Shown: positions 46,446-61,721 of the stretch, in pieces | Position numbering within the stretch: the first letter of the stretch is position 1 | Layout of the letters: every line of letters begins with the position of its first letter | The notes under the pieces: generated by a model | Databases searched by the model: none | What the model was told of the DNA's origin: nothing | Seen by the model: the letters and a program-made list of their open reading frames with translations, nothing else | Origin: Sutcliffiella horikoshii | Lineage (GTDB): Bacteria; Bacillota; Bacilli; Bacillales; Bacillaceae_I | Direction of reading: 5' to 3' | Assembly: GCF_008180725.1 (NCBI RefSeq) | Contig: NZ_VTEV01000002.1 | Location: 218,426-282,425, forward strand | Length of the DNA: 64,000 nucleotides | Program-made: the position numbers and the translations under genes

Positions 46446-48770
46446 GTGAAATTAGGGAAAAATTTATTATGTATCGGACTTATCGCAGTGCTGGGGGCTT
46501 CAACACTTGTGCAGCCTTTAAACGAAACAAGTGCAGCCACCATCACATCCATGAACGAACACACAAGCGACTCATTACATACCATCAATACAACCAACAT
46601 ACCAAAATACCCAAAACGGCCGCCACTTCCAGTAAGCAAAAGTAACGAACTGGAGGAACAGACGGTTATTTTAATCGTGGAGGAAAATAGCCAAGACTCC
46701 GTGAAAAATCTAATACAACAACAATATCCCAACTTGAAGATAAAACGGACTTATACGGCAGTCTTCAAAGGTTTTGCCGTCCACGGCCCGCTTAAAGATC
46801 TGGAAAAGCTTCAAAAGGAAAAAGGAATCCTGGAGGTTTCTCCTGTCACCAACTACACCCCTAATCTTGATGAAAGTGTGCCATTCATCGGCGGCGGAGA
46901 GAAGGTCCACCGCCTCTTTGACAAGGAAGGAAATCATCTCACGGGAAAAGGTGTGAAGGTGGGAATCATAGACACTGGCATTGATTACACGCACCCTGAC
47001 CTTAGGGACAATTATGCAGGCGGATATGATTTTGTCGACGAGGACGAGGATCCGATGGAGACGAAGCGGTCTCAAGGAATGCCAACTCTTCATGGTACAC
47101 ATGTGGCAGGGATTGTCGGGGCAAACGGCCATCTTCATGGCGTGGCGCCGGAAGCGGAACTTATTGCCTACCGAGTCCTCGGTCCAGGAGGGCATGGTTC
47201 AAGTGAGCACGTTATCGCCGCCATCGAGATGGCCATTCATGACAAGGTGGACGTGTTAAATTTATCGCTTGGAAACACCATTAACGGTCCGGATTGGCCG
47301 ACTAGCCTGGCGTTGAACAAAGCGGTAGAGCATGGGGTGGTGGCAGTCACTTCAAGTGGTAATTCCGGACCAAACCTTTGGACAGTTGGATCCCCCGGAA
47401 CTTCGTCTGAGGCCATCTCGGTCGGAGCCTCCACACCGCCGCTTCATATTCCGCATCTGTCACCTATTTTTTCTAAAAGAGAGATAGAGATGCTTCCGCT
47501 CCAAGGCTCGCTGCCATGGGATTTTCCGACCAAGCCGATGGGCATGGTGTATGCAGGACTTGGGGAAGAAGAAGATTGGGAAGGCAAAAAGATCGAGGGG
47601 AAAATAGTTTTGCTCGAACGCGGCAAAATTCCTTTTTCCGAAAAGGCACACCATGCTAAGATGCGTGGAGCAGCTGGTGTAGTTATCTACAATAATCTTG
47701 AGGGTAATTTTACTGGTACATTAGAAGTCGAAATGGATATGCCAGTTGTTTCAATCTCCAAAGAAGACGGGTTATTTTTAAAAAAGCATTTGAAAAGAAG
47801 TTTCTCTATGGTGAAGACGACTTTCAAATGGCACAAAGATGACATTGCCAGCTTCAGTTCGCGTGGGCCGGTGACACACACGTGGGAGATCAAGCCTGAT
47901 GTAGTCGCACCAGGTGTCGCAATTGACAGCACGATTCCAAATGGATATCTTGCTCTACAAGGCACAAGCATGGCCGCACCTCATGTGGCAGGGGCGAGTG
48001 CACTCATTATCCAAGCCCATCCTGAATGGACGCCAGCCCAGGTGAAGGCTGCCTTAATGAATACCACAAAGCCTCTCGTAAAAGAAGACGGATCAAGTTA
48101 TTCCGTTTTGGAGCAGGGAACCGGACGTATCCAGCTGGAAGAAGCCATCCAAACGAACAGCCTCGTGTATCCGGGTTCCCTTAACTTTGGGATGCTAGAG
48201 AAGAAAGAAACGCGAACGCAAAAAGAAGTGCCGATTACAATTGAAAACGTCTCGGACAAAGAAGTCACCTATTCAATAGATCCCCCTAAACAGCAAAAGG
48301 GGGTGCAGTGGAAGACGCCAATCACCTTCACTCTCCAACCAAAAGAAAAACGCGAAACAAAGATCACACTAGACATCACTCCAAACCAGCAGAAAGCAGG
48401 GATGCATGAGGGGGAGGTCGTCGTGAACGCAAACAGCCAAAAGATTCGCCTGCCTTTCCTCTATATAATAGAAGAACCAAATTATCCGCGTATCATGGGC
48501 TTTCAGTTCGGCTATGGAGATAAAGAAGGAGAATATCAATACGAGGTGTATTTGCCAGAGGGGGCAGAGGAATTAGGAATAGCCCTTTATGAATCAGATA
48601 CGCTTCACTTCATCGACTATCTGGATTGGGAGCGGGACTTACCTCGTGGATTATATAAAAATCAGATCCCGGCAGACCGTGTGAAAGTAAAGGGGCTTGT
48701 CAAAGCAGTCGTCTTTGCGAAGAAGCTGGACAAGGAAGATACCGTGGAAGCGGATCTTTACTTTGAGTGA
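46446..48770 (+). CDS. vpr: Vpr-like extracellular serine protease (subtilase)
   Basis: A 774-residue secreted S8 protease. Signal peptide (LLCIGLIAVLGASTLVQPL), an I9 propeptide (VILIVEENSQDS to EVSPV), catalytic Asp near 175 (IIDTGIDYTHPDL), His near 217 (HGTHVAGIVG) and Ser near 507 (GTSMAAPHVAG). A PA domain is inserted between His and Ser (RGAAGVVIYNNLEG). A C-terminal beta-rich domain of about 200 residues follows. GTG at 46446 fits GAGGTGA 5 bases upstream; GTG at 46437 overlaps it. Related to B. subtilis Vpr (806 residues) but at a different locus. Confidence 0.9.
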   Translation: MKLGKNLLCIGLIAVLGASTLVQPLNETSAATITSMNEHTSDSLHTINTTNIPKYPKRPPLPVSKSNELEEQTVILIVEENSQDSVKNLIQQQYPNLKIKRTYTAVFKGFAVHGPLKDLEKLQKEKGILEVSPVTNYTPNLDESVPFIGGGEKVHRLFDKEGNHLTGKGVKVGIIDTGIDYTHPDLRDNYAGGYDFVDEDEDPMETKRSQGMPTLHGTHVAGIVGANGHLHGVAPEAELIAYRVLGPGGHGSSEHVIAAIEMAIHDKVDVLNLSLGNTINGPDWPTSLALNKAVEHGVVAVTSSGNSGPNLWTVGSPGTSSEAISVGASTPPLHIPHLSPIFSKREIEMLPLQGSLPWDFPTKPMGMVYAGLGEEEDWEGKKIEGKIVLLERGKIPFSEKAHHAKMRGAAGVVIYNNLEGNFTGTLEVEMDMPVVSISKEDGLFLKKHLKRSFSMVKTTFKWHKDDIASFSSRGPVTHTWEIKPDVVAPGVAIDSTIPNGYLALQGTSMAAPHVAGASALIIQAHPEWTPAQVKAALMNTTKPLVKEDGSSYSVLEQGTGRIQLEEAIQTNSLVYPGSLNFGMLEKKETRTQKEVPITIENVSDKEVTYSIDPPKQQKGVQWKTPITFTLQPKEKRETKITLDITPNQQKAGMHEGEVVVNANSQKIRLPFLYIIEEPNYPRIMGFQFGYGDKEGEYQYEVYLPEGAEELGIALYESDTLHFIDYLDWERDLPRGLYKNQIPADRVKVKGLVKAVVFAKKLDKEDTVEADLYFE

Positions 48771-48925
48771 GAAGGGTCGTCGTGCCTGTCCCCTGAGACC
48801 CTTCCCTAAGGACATTTTTGTCGAACCATGTCAAGCAACACAACCTGAAACAATCGAATAGTCACATAATGTTCACAATCGACAAACTTAACCTATATGT
48901 CATATGTGATAAAATAATGTTATAC

Positions 48926-48969
48926 AACAGCCGAATGAGGAAAACTGTTCATCATTTGGCTGTTTTTTT
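48926..48969 (+). terminator. Terminator-like hairpin ahead of the atp operon
   Basis: AACAGCC (48926-48932) pairs with GGCTGTT with further pairing of AATGA/TCAT inside, then a seven-T run. It is about 155 bp after the vpr-like gene, so it may end that transcript, or attenuate a short RNA started upstream (a TAAAAT box lies near 48910). The rest of 48771-49202 has no gene. Confidence 0.8.
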
Positions 48970-49051
48970 ACTGGGTAAATACATAGCGGAAAAGCGGGTT
49001 GAAAGAGAAATCTTACCATTGAAAAGAATGTCGATTTTTCCTTAGAACACA

Positions 49052-49080
49052 TTGACATTGACAAAGTGCTATTGTATGCT
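49052..49080 (+). promoter_or_regulatory. atp operon promoter
   Basis: Consensus TTGACA (49052-49057), 17-bp spacer, TATGCT (49075-49080). A second TTGACA overlaps at 49058. This implies a leader of about 115 bases before atpZ. Confidence 0.75.
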
Positions 49081-49202
49081 TACAAAGGGTATAAAATGAT
49101 AGGGTTTTCATAAGCTTTTTAAAACCAATTTTATACATATTTAGCATCGATTTATCAGTAAGACCTCTAAACTTTTACCGCATGTAAAACGGGGTGTTTT
49201 CT

Positions 49203-49424
49203 ATGGAAGATAAACGCCGCCCATTCCAAGCAATGGCTTTAATGTCCGGAATCCTTTCCTACTTAGTTGGTCCCACCTTAGTCGGATTATTTGCAGGAAG
49301 ATGGCTGGATGGAGAAATTGGTACTGAACCATTGTTCCTTATTATTGGACTTCTTTTAGGACTAGCAGCTGGTGTAATAGGAGTATTATACTTGGTCCAA
49401 AAATTCTTCTCAGGAGAGTCATAA
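49203..49424 (+). CDS. atpZ: AtpZ/AtpI-family small membrane protein
   Basis: A 73-residue protein with two transmembrane helices (MALMSGILSYLVGPTLVGLFAG and LFLIIGLLLGLAAGVIGVLYLV). It is typical of the AtpZ group, which precedes atpI in many Bacilli and has been linked to ATP synthase assembly or Mg2+/Ca2+ transport. ATG at 49203 is 6 bases after GGGGTG; the GTG at 49194 lies in that site. First gene of the operon, 2 bp before atpI. Confidence 0.85.
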   Translation: MEDKRRPFQAMALMSGILSYLVGPTLVGLFAGRWLDGEIGTEPLFLIIGLLLGLAAGVIGVLYLVQKFFSGES

Positions 49425-49426
49425 AT

Positions 49427-50568
<1,142 letters not shown>

Positions 50569-50586
50569 TTTATAAATTTTTATTAA

Positions 50587-50838
<252 letters not shown>

Positions 50839-50869
50839 TTAACTGCCCGAATAATTCTTAGCATCAATA

Positions 50870-50906
50870 ATGGCGAAGTCCGTCTCACACGAGAACCTTC
50901 GCCTTT
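50870..50906 (+). other. Intercistronic hairpin atpE-atpF
   Basis: GGCGAAG (50872-50878) pairs exactly with CTTCGCC (50897-50903). It may stabilise the atpE message or partly terminate the transcript, helping the high c-subunit ratio (inference). Confidence 0.6.
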
Positions 50907-50999
50907 CCTTTAGTATGAACTATTTTTTTGAAAATCTAGCCAAGGTGCCCTTTAGGTGCTTGTGCTTTTCTTATGTATTCCTCGAAGGGAGTGAAAGCA

Positions 51000-51518
51000 T
51001 TGTATAGCTTAGATCACTTAGTGCTTGGTGCAGGATCCCTAACTTTAGGAGATGCACTATTCCAGTTAATCACATTTTTAATCTTACTATATTTCCTTAG
51101 AAAATTTGCTTGGGATAAGCTTGTTGGAATGATGAAGCAACGTGAAGATCACATTGCAAACGAAATTACAGCAGCAGAACAAAGCAATGTAGAAGCAAAA
51201 GGTCTTGTAGAAGAGCAAAAAGCTCTTTTAAAAGAAGCTCGCACAGAAGCTCAGGCTTTAGTGGAAAGTGCGAAAAAGATCGCAGAAGATCAAAAAGCAG
51301 ATATCGTAAGAGCTGCTCAAGAGGAATCTGCACGTCTTAAAGAAGCGGCAAGAAAAGAAATCATTCAGGAAAAAGAACAAGCAGTTGTTGCTTTACGTGA
51401 ACAGGTTGCTTCCTTGTCCGTATTAATCGCTTCTAAAGTGATTGAAAAAGAACTAAACGAAAAAGATCAGCAAAAGCTTATCGATGATTACGTGAAACAG
51501 GTAGGCGAAGTGCGATGA
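51000..51518 (+). CDS. atpF: ATP synthase F0 subunit b
   Basis: A 172-residue stator subunit: one N-terminal helix ([21 protein letters not shown]), then a long charged coiled coil ([17 protein letters not shown] onward). TTG at 51000 is chosen, 9 bases after AGGGAG; the GTG at 50991 abuts that site. B. subtilis AtpF has 170 residues. The stop overlaps the atpH start. Confidence 0.94.
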   Translation: MYSLDHLVLGAGSLTLGDALFQLITFLILLYFLRKFAWDKLVGMMKQREDHIANEITAAEQSNVEAKGLVEEQKALLKEARTEAQALVESAKKIAEDQKADIVRAAQEESARLKEAARKEIIQEKEQAVVALREQVASLSVLIASKVIEKELNEKDQQKLIDDYVKQVGEVR

Positions 51519-52057
51519 GCAAAAACGGAGTAGCAAAGCGTTATGCATTGGCTCTTTTCGACCTGGCAAAAGAAAACAATCTTTACAGCCAGTTTGATGC
51601 AGAGCTTGCAGAAGTGAAAAAGGTGTTTTTGAACAACAAGGAACTTGACGTTGTTCTAAGCAACCCGAAAGTACGCAAAGACTCTAAAAAGCAAATCGTC
51701 CGTGAGGCCTTTGCTTCCGCATCACCATTTATCATAAACACGTTACAGCTTTTAATAGACCGTCACCGTCAAGGTATCGTAGTGGATATGATTGACGAGT
51801 ACAAAGCACTTTCTAACGAAGCCCTTAATGTGGCAGACGCAAAAGTGTACTCTGTTCGCGCATTATCTGACGCAGAGCAGGCTCAGCTTTCCGCTGTTTT
51901 TGCAGCAAAAGTTGGGAAATCTTCTTTAAACATCAGCAATATCGTAGATCCATCTTTAATCGGCGGCTTGAAGATTCGCATCGGCAACCGTATTTTTGAT
52001 GGAAGTGTCAGTGGAAAATTAGAACGTCTTGGACGTCAACTTACAACGAATAGATAG
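51515..52057 (+). CDS. atpH: ATP synthase F1 subunit delta
   Basis: A 180-residue stator subunit linking b to the top of the alpha3beta3 head. N-terminal helical domain ([18 protein letters not shown]) and C-terminal [28 protein letters not shown], the family signature. ATGA overlap with atpF implies coupled translation. atpA starts 18 bp downstream. Confidence 0.96.
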   Translation: MSKNGVAKRYALALFDLAKENNLYSQFDAELAEVKKVFLNNKELDVVLSNPKVRKDSKKQIVREAFASASPFIINTLQLLIDRHRQGIVVDMIDEYKALSNEALNVADAKVYSVRALSDAEQAQLSAVFAAKVGKSSLNISNIVDPSLIGGLKIRIGNRIFDGSVSGKLERLGRQLTTNR

Positions 52058-52060
52058 TAG

Positions 52061-53587
<1,527 letters not shown>

Positions 53588-53616
53588 TAGATCGACATAG
53601 TGAGTTACACCATGCG

Positions 53617-53652
53617 ATGGAGGAACCCGAACCAACCTTCGATTCCTCCTTT
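53617..53652 (+). other. Intercistronic hairpin atpA-atpG
   Basis: GGAGGAA (53619-53625) pairs exactly with TTCCTCC (53643-53649), followed by TTTCC. Position and form resemble the hairpin at 50872. Confidence 0.55.
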
Positions 53653-53694
53653 CCATGTGTCTAACCACTCTGAATAGGGTTAAAAAGGTGGTGA

Positions 53695-54561
<867 letters not shown>

Positions 54562-54572
54562 ACCGAAAAGCA

Positions 54573-56154
<1,582 letters not shown>

Positions 56155-56158
56155 TTAA

Positions 56159-56581
<423 letters not shown>

Positions 56582-56607
56582 CAATACCCTGTAAACATAT
56601 TTTGTCG

Positions 56608-56657
56608 AAACCCCCTCTTTCCAGAGCAGACGTGCTTTGGAGGGAGGGGGTTTTTTG
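56608..56657 (+). terminator. Intrinsic terminator of the atp operon
   Basis: AACCCCCTC at the 5' side pairs with GAGGGGGTT at 56644-56652, with AGAGCA/TGCTTT inside, followed by TTTT. Confidence 0.9.
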
Positions 56658-56674
56658 ATTTAAAGGATTAAAGA

Positions 56675-56686
56675 GGGGTCTGACCC
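56675..56686. repeat. GGGGTCTGACCC repeat
   Basis: A copy of the dispersed palindrome; the right flank GCTGTGCGGTGATG, read on the other strand, matches the flank of the copies at 38881 and 38934. Confidence 0.7.
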
Positions 56687-56730
56687 GCTGTGCGGTGATG
56701 TGCTAAAGTGTCTATGCTGTGAAACCTCTA

Positions 56731-56841
56731 TAATGGATATATTGGTTTTACAATGGATAAATGTCTGTTTACAATGGATAAACCAAATTTAGAATGGATA
56801 TAAATTTTTTACAATGGATAAAACCACTTTAACAATGGATA
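56731..56841. repeat. Degenerate 20-21 bp array between atp and nuo
   Basis: Six copies of ACAATGGATA-like motifs, starting (at the AATGGATA-preceding base) at 56731, 56751, 56772, 56792, 56812 and 56833. Spacings are 20, 21, 20, 20 and 21 bp. The text between motifs is not conserved. The remainder of the 56842-57247 gap shows no gene; a TATAAT-like box near 57174 may belong to the nuo promoter. Confidence 0.85.
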
Positions 56842-57247
56842 TCTGATCTTAAGGTATTGATTTCAGCCGAAATGCCCGTTTGTTTATCCAATTTTAAACG
56901 TTTATATGGACCACGCCCCCAAAAACTAACCAACAATTACCTACTTTCAACTAAAACCCCTCCAAGTTACCACATACTTCATTGGTTACACCACTCACCA
57001 AGCACGCTCTTTTCAAAACAAGGTAATTATCCCTTCAACGTTAAGTAAAACGTCTCGCATTGGCAGCGCAAATCACAAAACTCCACCCTCCACAAAAACA
57101 ATTCCCTTCGCCTCCCTAAAAACAATAGCCATAATAAGGATATCTCCTGTCGACACCGATATGGGTATTTGATATAATTGTTATCGGTTACAATTTTAAA
57201 TATTGTGAGCAGTCTGAAAATGAAGAGAGACTTCGGAGGGGGCGGGC

Positions 57248-57622
57248 ATGAATCTACTAAATTTATATCAAAATAACTATTTGATAGTGGTTGTATTCTT
57301 AGCTCTAGGGGTATTACTTCCGGTCGTGGCGCTTGCTATTGGACGTGTCTTGCGTCCGAATAAGCCATCAGCAGCCAAGCAGACGACCTATGAAAGTGGA
57401 ATTGATCCCTTTCATGATTCACGTGTTCAGTTTAATGTTCGTTATTACATATTTGCCCTATTATTTGTCATTTTCGATGTGGAGACAGTTTTCCTGTATC
57501 CATGGGCAGTGGCATATGAGAAATTAGGGATATTTGCACTGATTGAAATGCTTATTTTCGTCGTTTTATTACTGATCGGATTAATATACGCATGGAAGAA
57601 GAAGGTGTTGAAATGGATCTAA
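57248..57622 (+). CDS. nuoA: NADH-quinone oxidoreductase subunit A
   Basis: A 124-residue membrane subunit of complex I with three helices. It contains the conserved [40 protein letters not shown] pattern in parts ([22 protein letters not shown]). ATG follows GGAGGGGGCGGGC. First gene of the nuo operon; nuoB starts inside its end. Confidence 0.96.
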   Translation: MNLLNLYQNNYLIVVVFLALGVLLPVVALAIGRVLRPNKPSAAKQTTYESGIDPFHDSRVQFNVRYYIFALLFVIFDVETVFLYPWAVAYEKLGIFALIEMLIFVVLLLIGLIYAWKKKVLKWI

Positions 57623-58125
57623 ATCTAGAGAGTATCTCACCAGAGGAAATGGAAGAGCTGAAACAGACGGTCTTCCTGACAACATTGGAGGAGCTGAAAG
57701 CATGGGCACGGAGCAATTCTATGTGGCCGATGACATTCGGTCTTGCTTGCTGTGCGATCGAAATGATGGGTGTTGGTTCGTCCCATTATGACCTCGACCG
57801 CTTTGGGTCCTTTTTTCGTACATCACCGCGTCAATCTGACTGTATGATCGTTTCAGGTACCGTTACGAAAAAGATGGCACCTGTGTTGAAGCGCTTGTAT
57901 GATCAAATGCCTGAGCCGAAATGGGTCATTGCAATGGGGTCCTGTGCGACCGCGGGCGGTCCATATATTAAATCCTATGCCGTTGTAAAAGGTGTGGACC
58001 AAATTGTACCTGTAGACGTGTACATACCGGGATGCCCACCAAATCCAGCGGCTCTTATTTATGGAATCAACAAGCTCCGCGAAAAAATCCGTTATGAAGC
58101 CAAGACAGGGAAGCAGGTGATCTAG
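57613..58125 (+). CDS. nuoB: NADH-quinone oxidoreductase subunit B
   Basis: A 170-residue subunit holding the terminal 4Fe-4S cluster N2. Ligand cysteines are visible in [19 protein letters not shown] and [12 protein letters not shown] at 57613 is chosen because GAAGGTG lies 5 bases upstream; ATG at 57592 adds seven residues without a site. It overlaps nuoA by 10 bp. Confidence 0.95.
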   Translation: MDLNLESISPEEMEELKQTVFLTTLEELKAWARSNSMWPMTFGLACCAIEMMGVGSSHYDLDRFGSFFRTSPRQSDCMIVSGTVTKKMAPVLKRLYDQMPEPKWVIAMGSCATAGGPYIKSYAVVKGVDQIVPVDVYIPGCPPNPAALIYGINKLREKIRYEAKTGKQVI

Positions 58126-58127
58126 CA

Positions 58128-59429
58128 GTGAGCGATGAGAAAAGCCTGGAAGAAAAAAAGAAAGAAGCCGCAGCCAAAGCAAAAGCTGCTGCACTTACGA
58201 AATTAGAAGCGAAAAAAAAGATGGAAGCAAAGGCTTCTGAAAATAAAGAAGAGACACCAGCACCACCTGCAGAAACACCGGCTGGTGACGACTCCAAGGA
58301 ACTGGCGAAAAAGAAAGCCGCAGCGGCAGCCAAAGCAAAGGCCGCTGCACTAGCTAAACAGAAAGCGAAAGAACAGGCGGCATCCGAGTCCGACACAACA
58401 GATACCACAGATGACGCCAAGGATTTAGCCAAAAAGAAAGCTGCAGCGGCAGCCAAAGCAAAGGCCGCTGCACTGGCTAAACAGAAAGCGAAAGAACAAA
58501 CGACAACAGAATCCGCCTCAACAGATACCACAGATGACGCCAAAGAACTAGCCAAAGAGAAAGCCGCAGCTGCAGCTAAAGCGAAGGCCGCCGCACTAGC
58601 CAAACAAAAACTCGATGCAGGCGAAACACCTGCACCAGCAGCAGATGGCGACGATGCCAAAGCAAAAGCCATCGCAGCCGCAAAAGCAAAAGCAGCCGCA
58701 GCAGCCAAGGCAAAAGCCGCTGCCCTAGCCAAACAGCAACGCGACGGAGGAGCCACTGGGGCCGAGGGCGATACAAATTCCGATTCCATCGACCTTCAAG
58801 ACGAAAAAGCCAAAGCCATCGCCGCCGCGAAAGCCAAAGCAAAGGCCGCTGCAGCAGCCAAAGCGAAAGCCGCAGCCGCCGCAAAAGCCAAAGGTGCAGC
58901 ATCCGGCACAACCGCCGACGCAACAACATCAGAAACACCAGCACCACCATCACCAAACCAGAAATACCTCGATAAATACGTAAAAGTAATCAACGACAAC
59001 CTCGGGGAAAACACCTTAGAAGATGCATACATCAACCCGCTTTCTAAAGATGTCCCAACGCTTGTCGCGAAACCGGAGAACTATTTTAAAGTGGCATCAT
59101 TCCTGCGTTACAACGAGCAGCTGACGTTTGAATTCCTATCCGAAATGCACGGTACGGACTTCCAAACGCATATGGAGATTTATAACCACTTATATTCTTA
59201 TAAAAACAAGCAATCTGTCGCCCTAAAAGTAAAAATAGATCGTGAGAATCCTGTCATCCCGTCCATTCAGCCAATTTGGGAAGGGGCAAACTGGCCGGAG
59301 CGGGAGACATATGACCTGCTTGGCATTCAGTTTACAGGGCATCCGAATCTGACGCGCATCATGATGCCGGATGATTGGGTCGGTTATCCGCTGCGCAAAG
59401 ATTATGAGCCGTACGATGTGGAGGTGTAG
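58128..59429 (+). CDS. nuoC: NADH-quinone oxidoreductase subunit C with long Ala/Lys-rich N-terminal extension
   Basis: A 433-residue protein. Residues about 1-270 are low complexity, built from repeats of the form [18 protein letters not shown] separated by short acidic/Thr-rich linkers. The 30-kDa NuoC domain follows: [24 protein letters not shown] in parts, [39 protein letters not shown] and [24 protein letters not shown] as the family signature. A normal NuoC is about 150-200 residues. GTG start after AGGTGATC. The extension should form long charged helices; its role is unknown. Confidence 0.93.
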   Translation: MSDEKSLEEKKKEAAAKAKAAALTKLEAKKKMEAKASENKEETPAPPAETPAGDDSKELAKKKAAAAAKAKAAALAKQKAKEQAASESDTTDTTDDAKDLAKKKAAAAAKAKAAALAKQKAKEQTTTESASTDTTDDAKELAKEKAAAAAKAKAAALAKQKLDAGETPAPAADGDDAKAKAIAAAKAKAAAAAKAKAAALAKQQRDGGATGAEGDTNSDSIDLQDEKAKAIAAAKAKAKAAAAAKAKAAAAAKAKGAASGTTADATTSETPAPPSPNQKYLDKYVKVINDNLGENTLEDAYINPLSKDVPTLVAKPENYFKVASFLRYNEQLTFEFLSEMHGTDFQTHMEIYNHLYSYKNKQSVALKVKIDRENPVIPSIQPIWEGANWPERETYDLLGIQFTGHPNLTRIMMPDDWVGYPLRKDYEPYDVEV

Positions 59430-59432
59430 CAG

Positions 59433-60533
59433 ATGATTCGTACAGAGGAGATGCTACTGAACGTCGGACCACAGCATCCGAGTACCCACGGAGTGTTCCG
59501 ACTTGTCATAAAAATCGATGGAGAAATCATCAAGGAAGCAACACCGGTTATAGGATACCTTCACCGCGGTACCGAAAAGCTCGCGGAGAATCTTCAGTAC
59601 ACACAAATCATTCCGTACACCGACCGGATGGACTATCTTTCCGCCATGACCAACAACTACGTGCTATGTCACGCGGTGGAAACGATGATGGGACTTGAAA
59701 TTCCAGACCGGGCGGAATACCTTCGCGTGCTTGCGATGGAGCTTGGGCGTGTTGCCAGTCACTTAGTTTGGTATGGTACATATTTACTTGATATCGGGGC
59801 GGTGAGTCCGTTCCTATATGCGTTCCGTGAACGCGAAATGATTATCAATCTATTAAATGAGCTGTCAGGAGCCCGACTGACTTTCAACTACATGCGAGTT
59901 GGAGGCGTGAAGTGGGATGCACCGGAGGGCTGGATCAAAAAAGTAGAAGAATTTGTTCCATATATGAGGGAGCAGCTGAAGGGCTACCATGACCTTGTGA
60001 CAGGCAATGAGATTTTCATGAGCCGTGTGAAGGGGGTTGGCCGTTACACGAAGGAGGATGCGTTTGCGTACTCCCTGAGTGGTGCAAACCTTAGGTGTAC
60101 CGGAGTGAAGTGGGATCTTCGTAAAGATGAGCCTTACTCCATCTATGATCGCTTTGACTTTGACGTTCCAACACGTGAAGGCGGGGATGCATGGGCGCGT
60201 TACCACTGTCGCATGGAGGAAATTGAAGAATCACTGAAGATCATTGAACAAGCAGTCGAACAATTCCCAAATGAAGGCGAGATCATGGCAAAAGTGCCAA
60301 GGATCATCAAGGCGCCAAAGGGAGAGGCATACGTACGCATCGAATCTCCGCGCGGTGAGATCGGCTGCTACATTGCCAGTGACGGAAAAAAAGAACCGTA
60401 TCGCTTAAAATTCCGCCGTCCGTCTTTTTACAACCTGCAGATCTTACCGAAACTTTTAGAAGGCGAAAACATGGCAAACCTGATCGCCATTTTAGGGGCA
60501 ATTGATATTGTCCTCGGGGAGGTGGATGGCTAA
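59433..60533 (+). CDS. nuoD: NADH-quinone oxidoreductase subunit D
   Basis: A 366-residue 49-kDa subunit lining the quinone site. It shows LNVGPQHPSTHGVFRL, YLHRGTEKLAE, the quinone-contact region HLVWYGTYLLDIGAVSPF, and RIESPRGEIGCYIASDG near the end. The NiFe-hydrogenase-like cysteine ligands are absent, as expected. Stop overlaps the nuoH start by one base. Confidence 0.97.
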   Translation: MIRTEEMLLNVGPQHPSTHGVFRLVIKIDGEIIKEATPVIGYLHRGTEKLAENLQYTQIIPYTDRMDYLSAMTNNYVLCHAVETMMGLEIPDRAEYLRVLAMELGRVASHLVWYGTYLLDIGAVSPFLYAFREREMIINLLNELSGARLTFNYMRVGGVKWDAPEGWIKKVEEFVPYMREQLKGYHDLVTGNEIFMSRVKGVGRYTKEDAFAYSLSGANLRCTGVKWDLRKDEPYSIYDRFDFDVPTREGGDAWARYHCRMEEIEESLKIIEQAVEQFPNEGEIMAKVPRIIKAPKGEAYVRIESPRGEIGCYIASDGKKEPYRLKFRRPSFYNLQILPKLLEGENMANLIAILGAIDIVLGEVDG

Positions 60534-61543
60534 TGATGGAAAGCTTACTGCATTCCTCACCATCCTGGACGAACTTTTTCATCTTTTTCGGATTGGCAAC
60601 GGCACTGTTGCTTGCCGTCCTTGGCTTCGTAACCTACGGAATCCTTGCCGAGCGTAAAGTAATGGGCTTCATGCAAGGGCGTTTGGGACCGAATCAGGTC
60701 GGGGGCTCTTGGGGCTTGCTCCAAACAGTAGCCGACGTGTTAAAGCTTCTTATAAAAGAAGACACCATCCCGAAACTCGCGGACCGGCCGTTATACATTA
60801 TTGCACCAGTTATCGCCTTCACACCGGCGTTCATGGTGCTTGCCACCATCCCGTTCACCGACCGCTTTCAATTTGCGGACATCGGGGTCGGCTTGCTCTA
60901 CTACATCGCCATTTCCGGTATCACAACGGTCGGAGTCGTAGCGGCAGGATGGGCATCAAACAACAAATACTCGTTACTTGGAGGAATGCGTGCAGCGGCC
61001 CAGATGATTTCCTATGAAGTGCCGCTTGTCATGTCGGTAATAGGGGTTGTCCTCTTGGCAGGCAGCTTGAATTTAAACGAAATCGTTGCCGCTCAAGGCG
61101 AAACATTCTGGTTCATTATCCTGCAGCCAGTTGGATTTCTAATATTCGTCATCGCTTCTGTAGCAGAGTTGAACCGTACACCATTTGACTTGCCAGAAGC
61201 AGAATCCGAGCTTGTCGCAGGTTACCATGTCGAATACTCCGGCTTCCGCTGGGCATTCTTCATGCTAGCAGAATATGTGTACCTGTTCGCGATGGCATCC
61301 CTGACCACCGTCCTATTCCTAGGCGGATGGCTGCCACCATTCGAGATCCTCGGATTCATCCCGGGTGCCGTCTGGTTCGCACTAAAATTCAGCGTCGTCG
61401 TATTCGTGCTCATCTGGATTCGTGTCACCTTCCCCCGTTTGCGCGCAGACCAGCTCATGGAATTCGGCTGGAAGGTATTGTTGCCGGTAGCACTAGCGAA
61501 TATCTTTTTCTCGGCGATTATGAAGGAACTGTTTTTTAAATAG
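60533..61543 (+). CDS. nuoH: NADH-quinone oxidoreductase subunit H
   Basis: A 336-residue membrane subunit with eight helices that joins the arm to the membrane domain. Characteristic motifs are ERKVMGFMQGRLGPNQVG, AELNRTPFDLPEAESELVAGYHVEYSG and FPRLRADQLMEFGWK. nuoH comes directly after nuoD, so nuoE, nuoF and nuoG (the NADH module) are missing from the operon. Confidence 0.97.
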   Translation: MMESLLHSSPSWTNFFIFFGLATALLLAVLGFVTYGILAERKVMGFMQGRLGPNQVGGSWGLLQTVADVLKLLIKEDTIPKLADRPLYIIAPVIAFTPAFMVLATIPFTDRFQFADIGVGLLYYIAISGITTVGVVAAGWASNNKYSLLGGMRAAAQMISYEVPLVMSVIGVVLLAGSLNLNEIVAAQGETFWFIILQPVGFLIFVIASVAELNRTPFDLPEAESELVAGYHVEYSGFRWAFFMLAEYVYLFAMASLTTVLFLGGWLPPFEILGFIPGAVWFALKFSVVVFVLIWIRVTFPRLRADQLMEFGWKVLLPVALANIFFSAIMKELFFK

Positions 61544-61571
61544 GGAGAGAGTTTTGGGCATCAAAAATTCG

Positions 61572-61662
61572 AATCGCCCGAAACTAGTGGAAAACCGCCC
61601 GTAAATCGGAAAAGTCGCCCGAAACCACCCGGGAATCGCCCGTAAAATCTAATTATCGCCCG
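61572..61662. repeat. Degenerate 20-21 bp array between nuoH and nuoI
   Basis: CGCCCG cores start at 61575, 61596, 61616, 61637 and 61657 (21, 20, 21, 20 bp apart), each preceded by AAT, AAC or AGT. It lies inside the nuo operon, in the only sizeable gap (178 bp) of that part. No gene is encoded. Confidence 0.85.
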
Positions 61663-61721
61663 ATTCCCAAATAGCAATAAGTCTCTTAATAAAAGTAACG
61701 GAAGAATAGGGGTGAAGCAAA

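Noticed and set aside
48780-48800. GTGCCTGTCCCCTGAGACCC as a further dispersed repeat
   Set aside because: Looks like another short Bacillus intergenic motif, but only one copy is present in the window, so no family can be supported here.
56857-57048. 63-residue + strand frame between atp and nuo
   Set aside because: No ribosome-binding site, no recognisable domain, and a composition like the surrounding non-coding DNA.
58067-58956. Two long - strand open frames rich in Ala/Ser or Leu/Arg opposite nuoC
   Set aside because: They mirror the low-complexity repeat of nuoC in other frames, have no ribosome-binding site and match no family.
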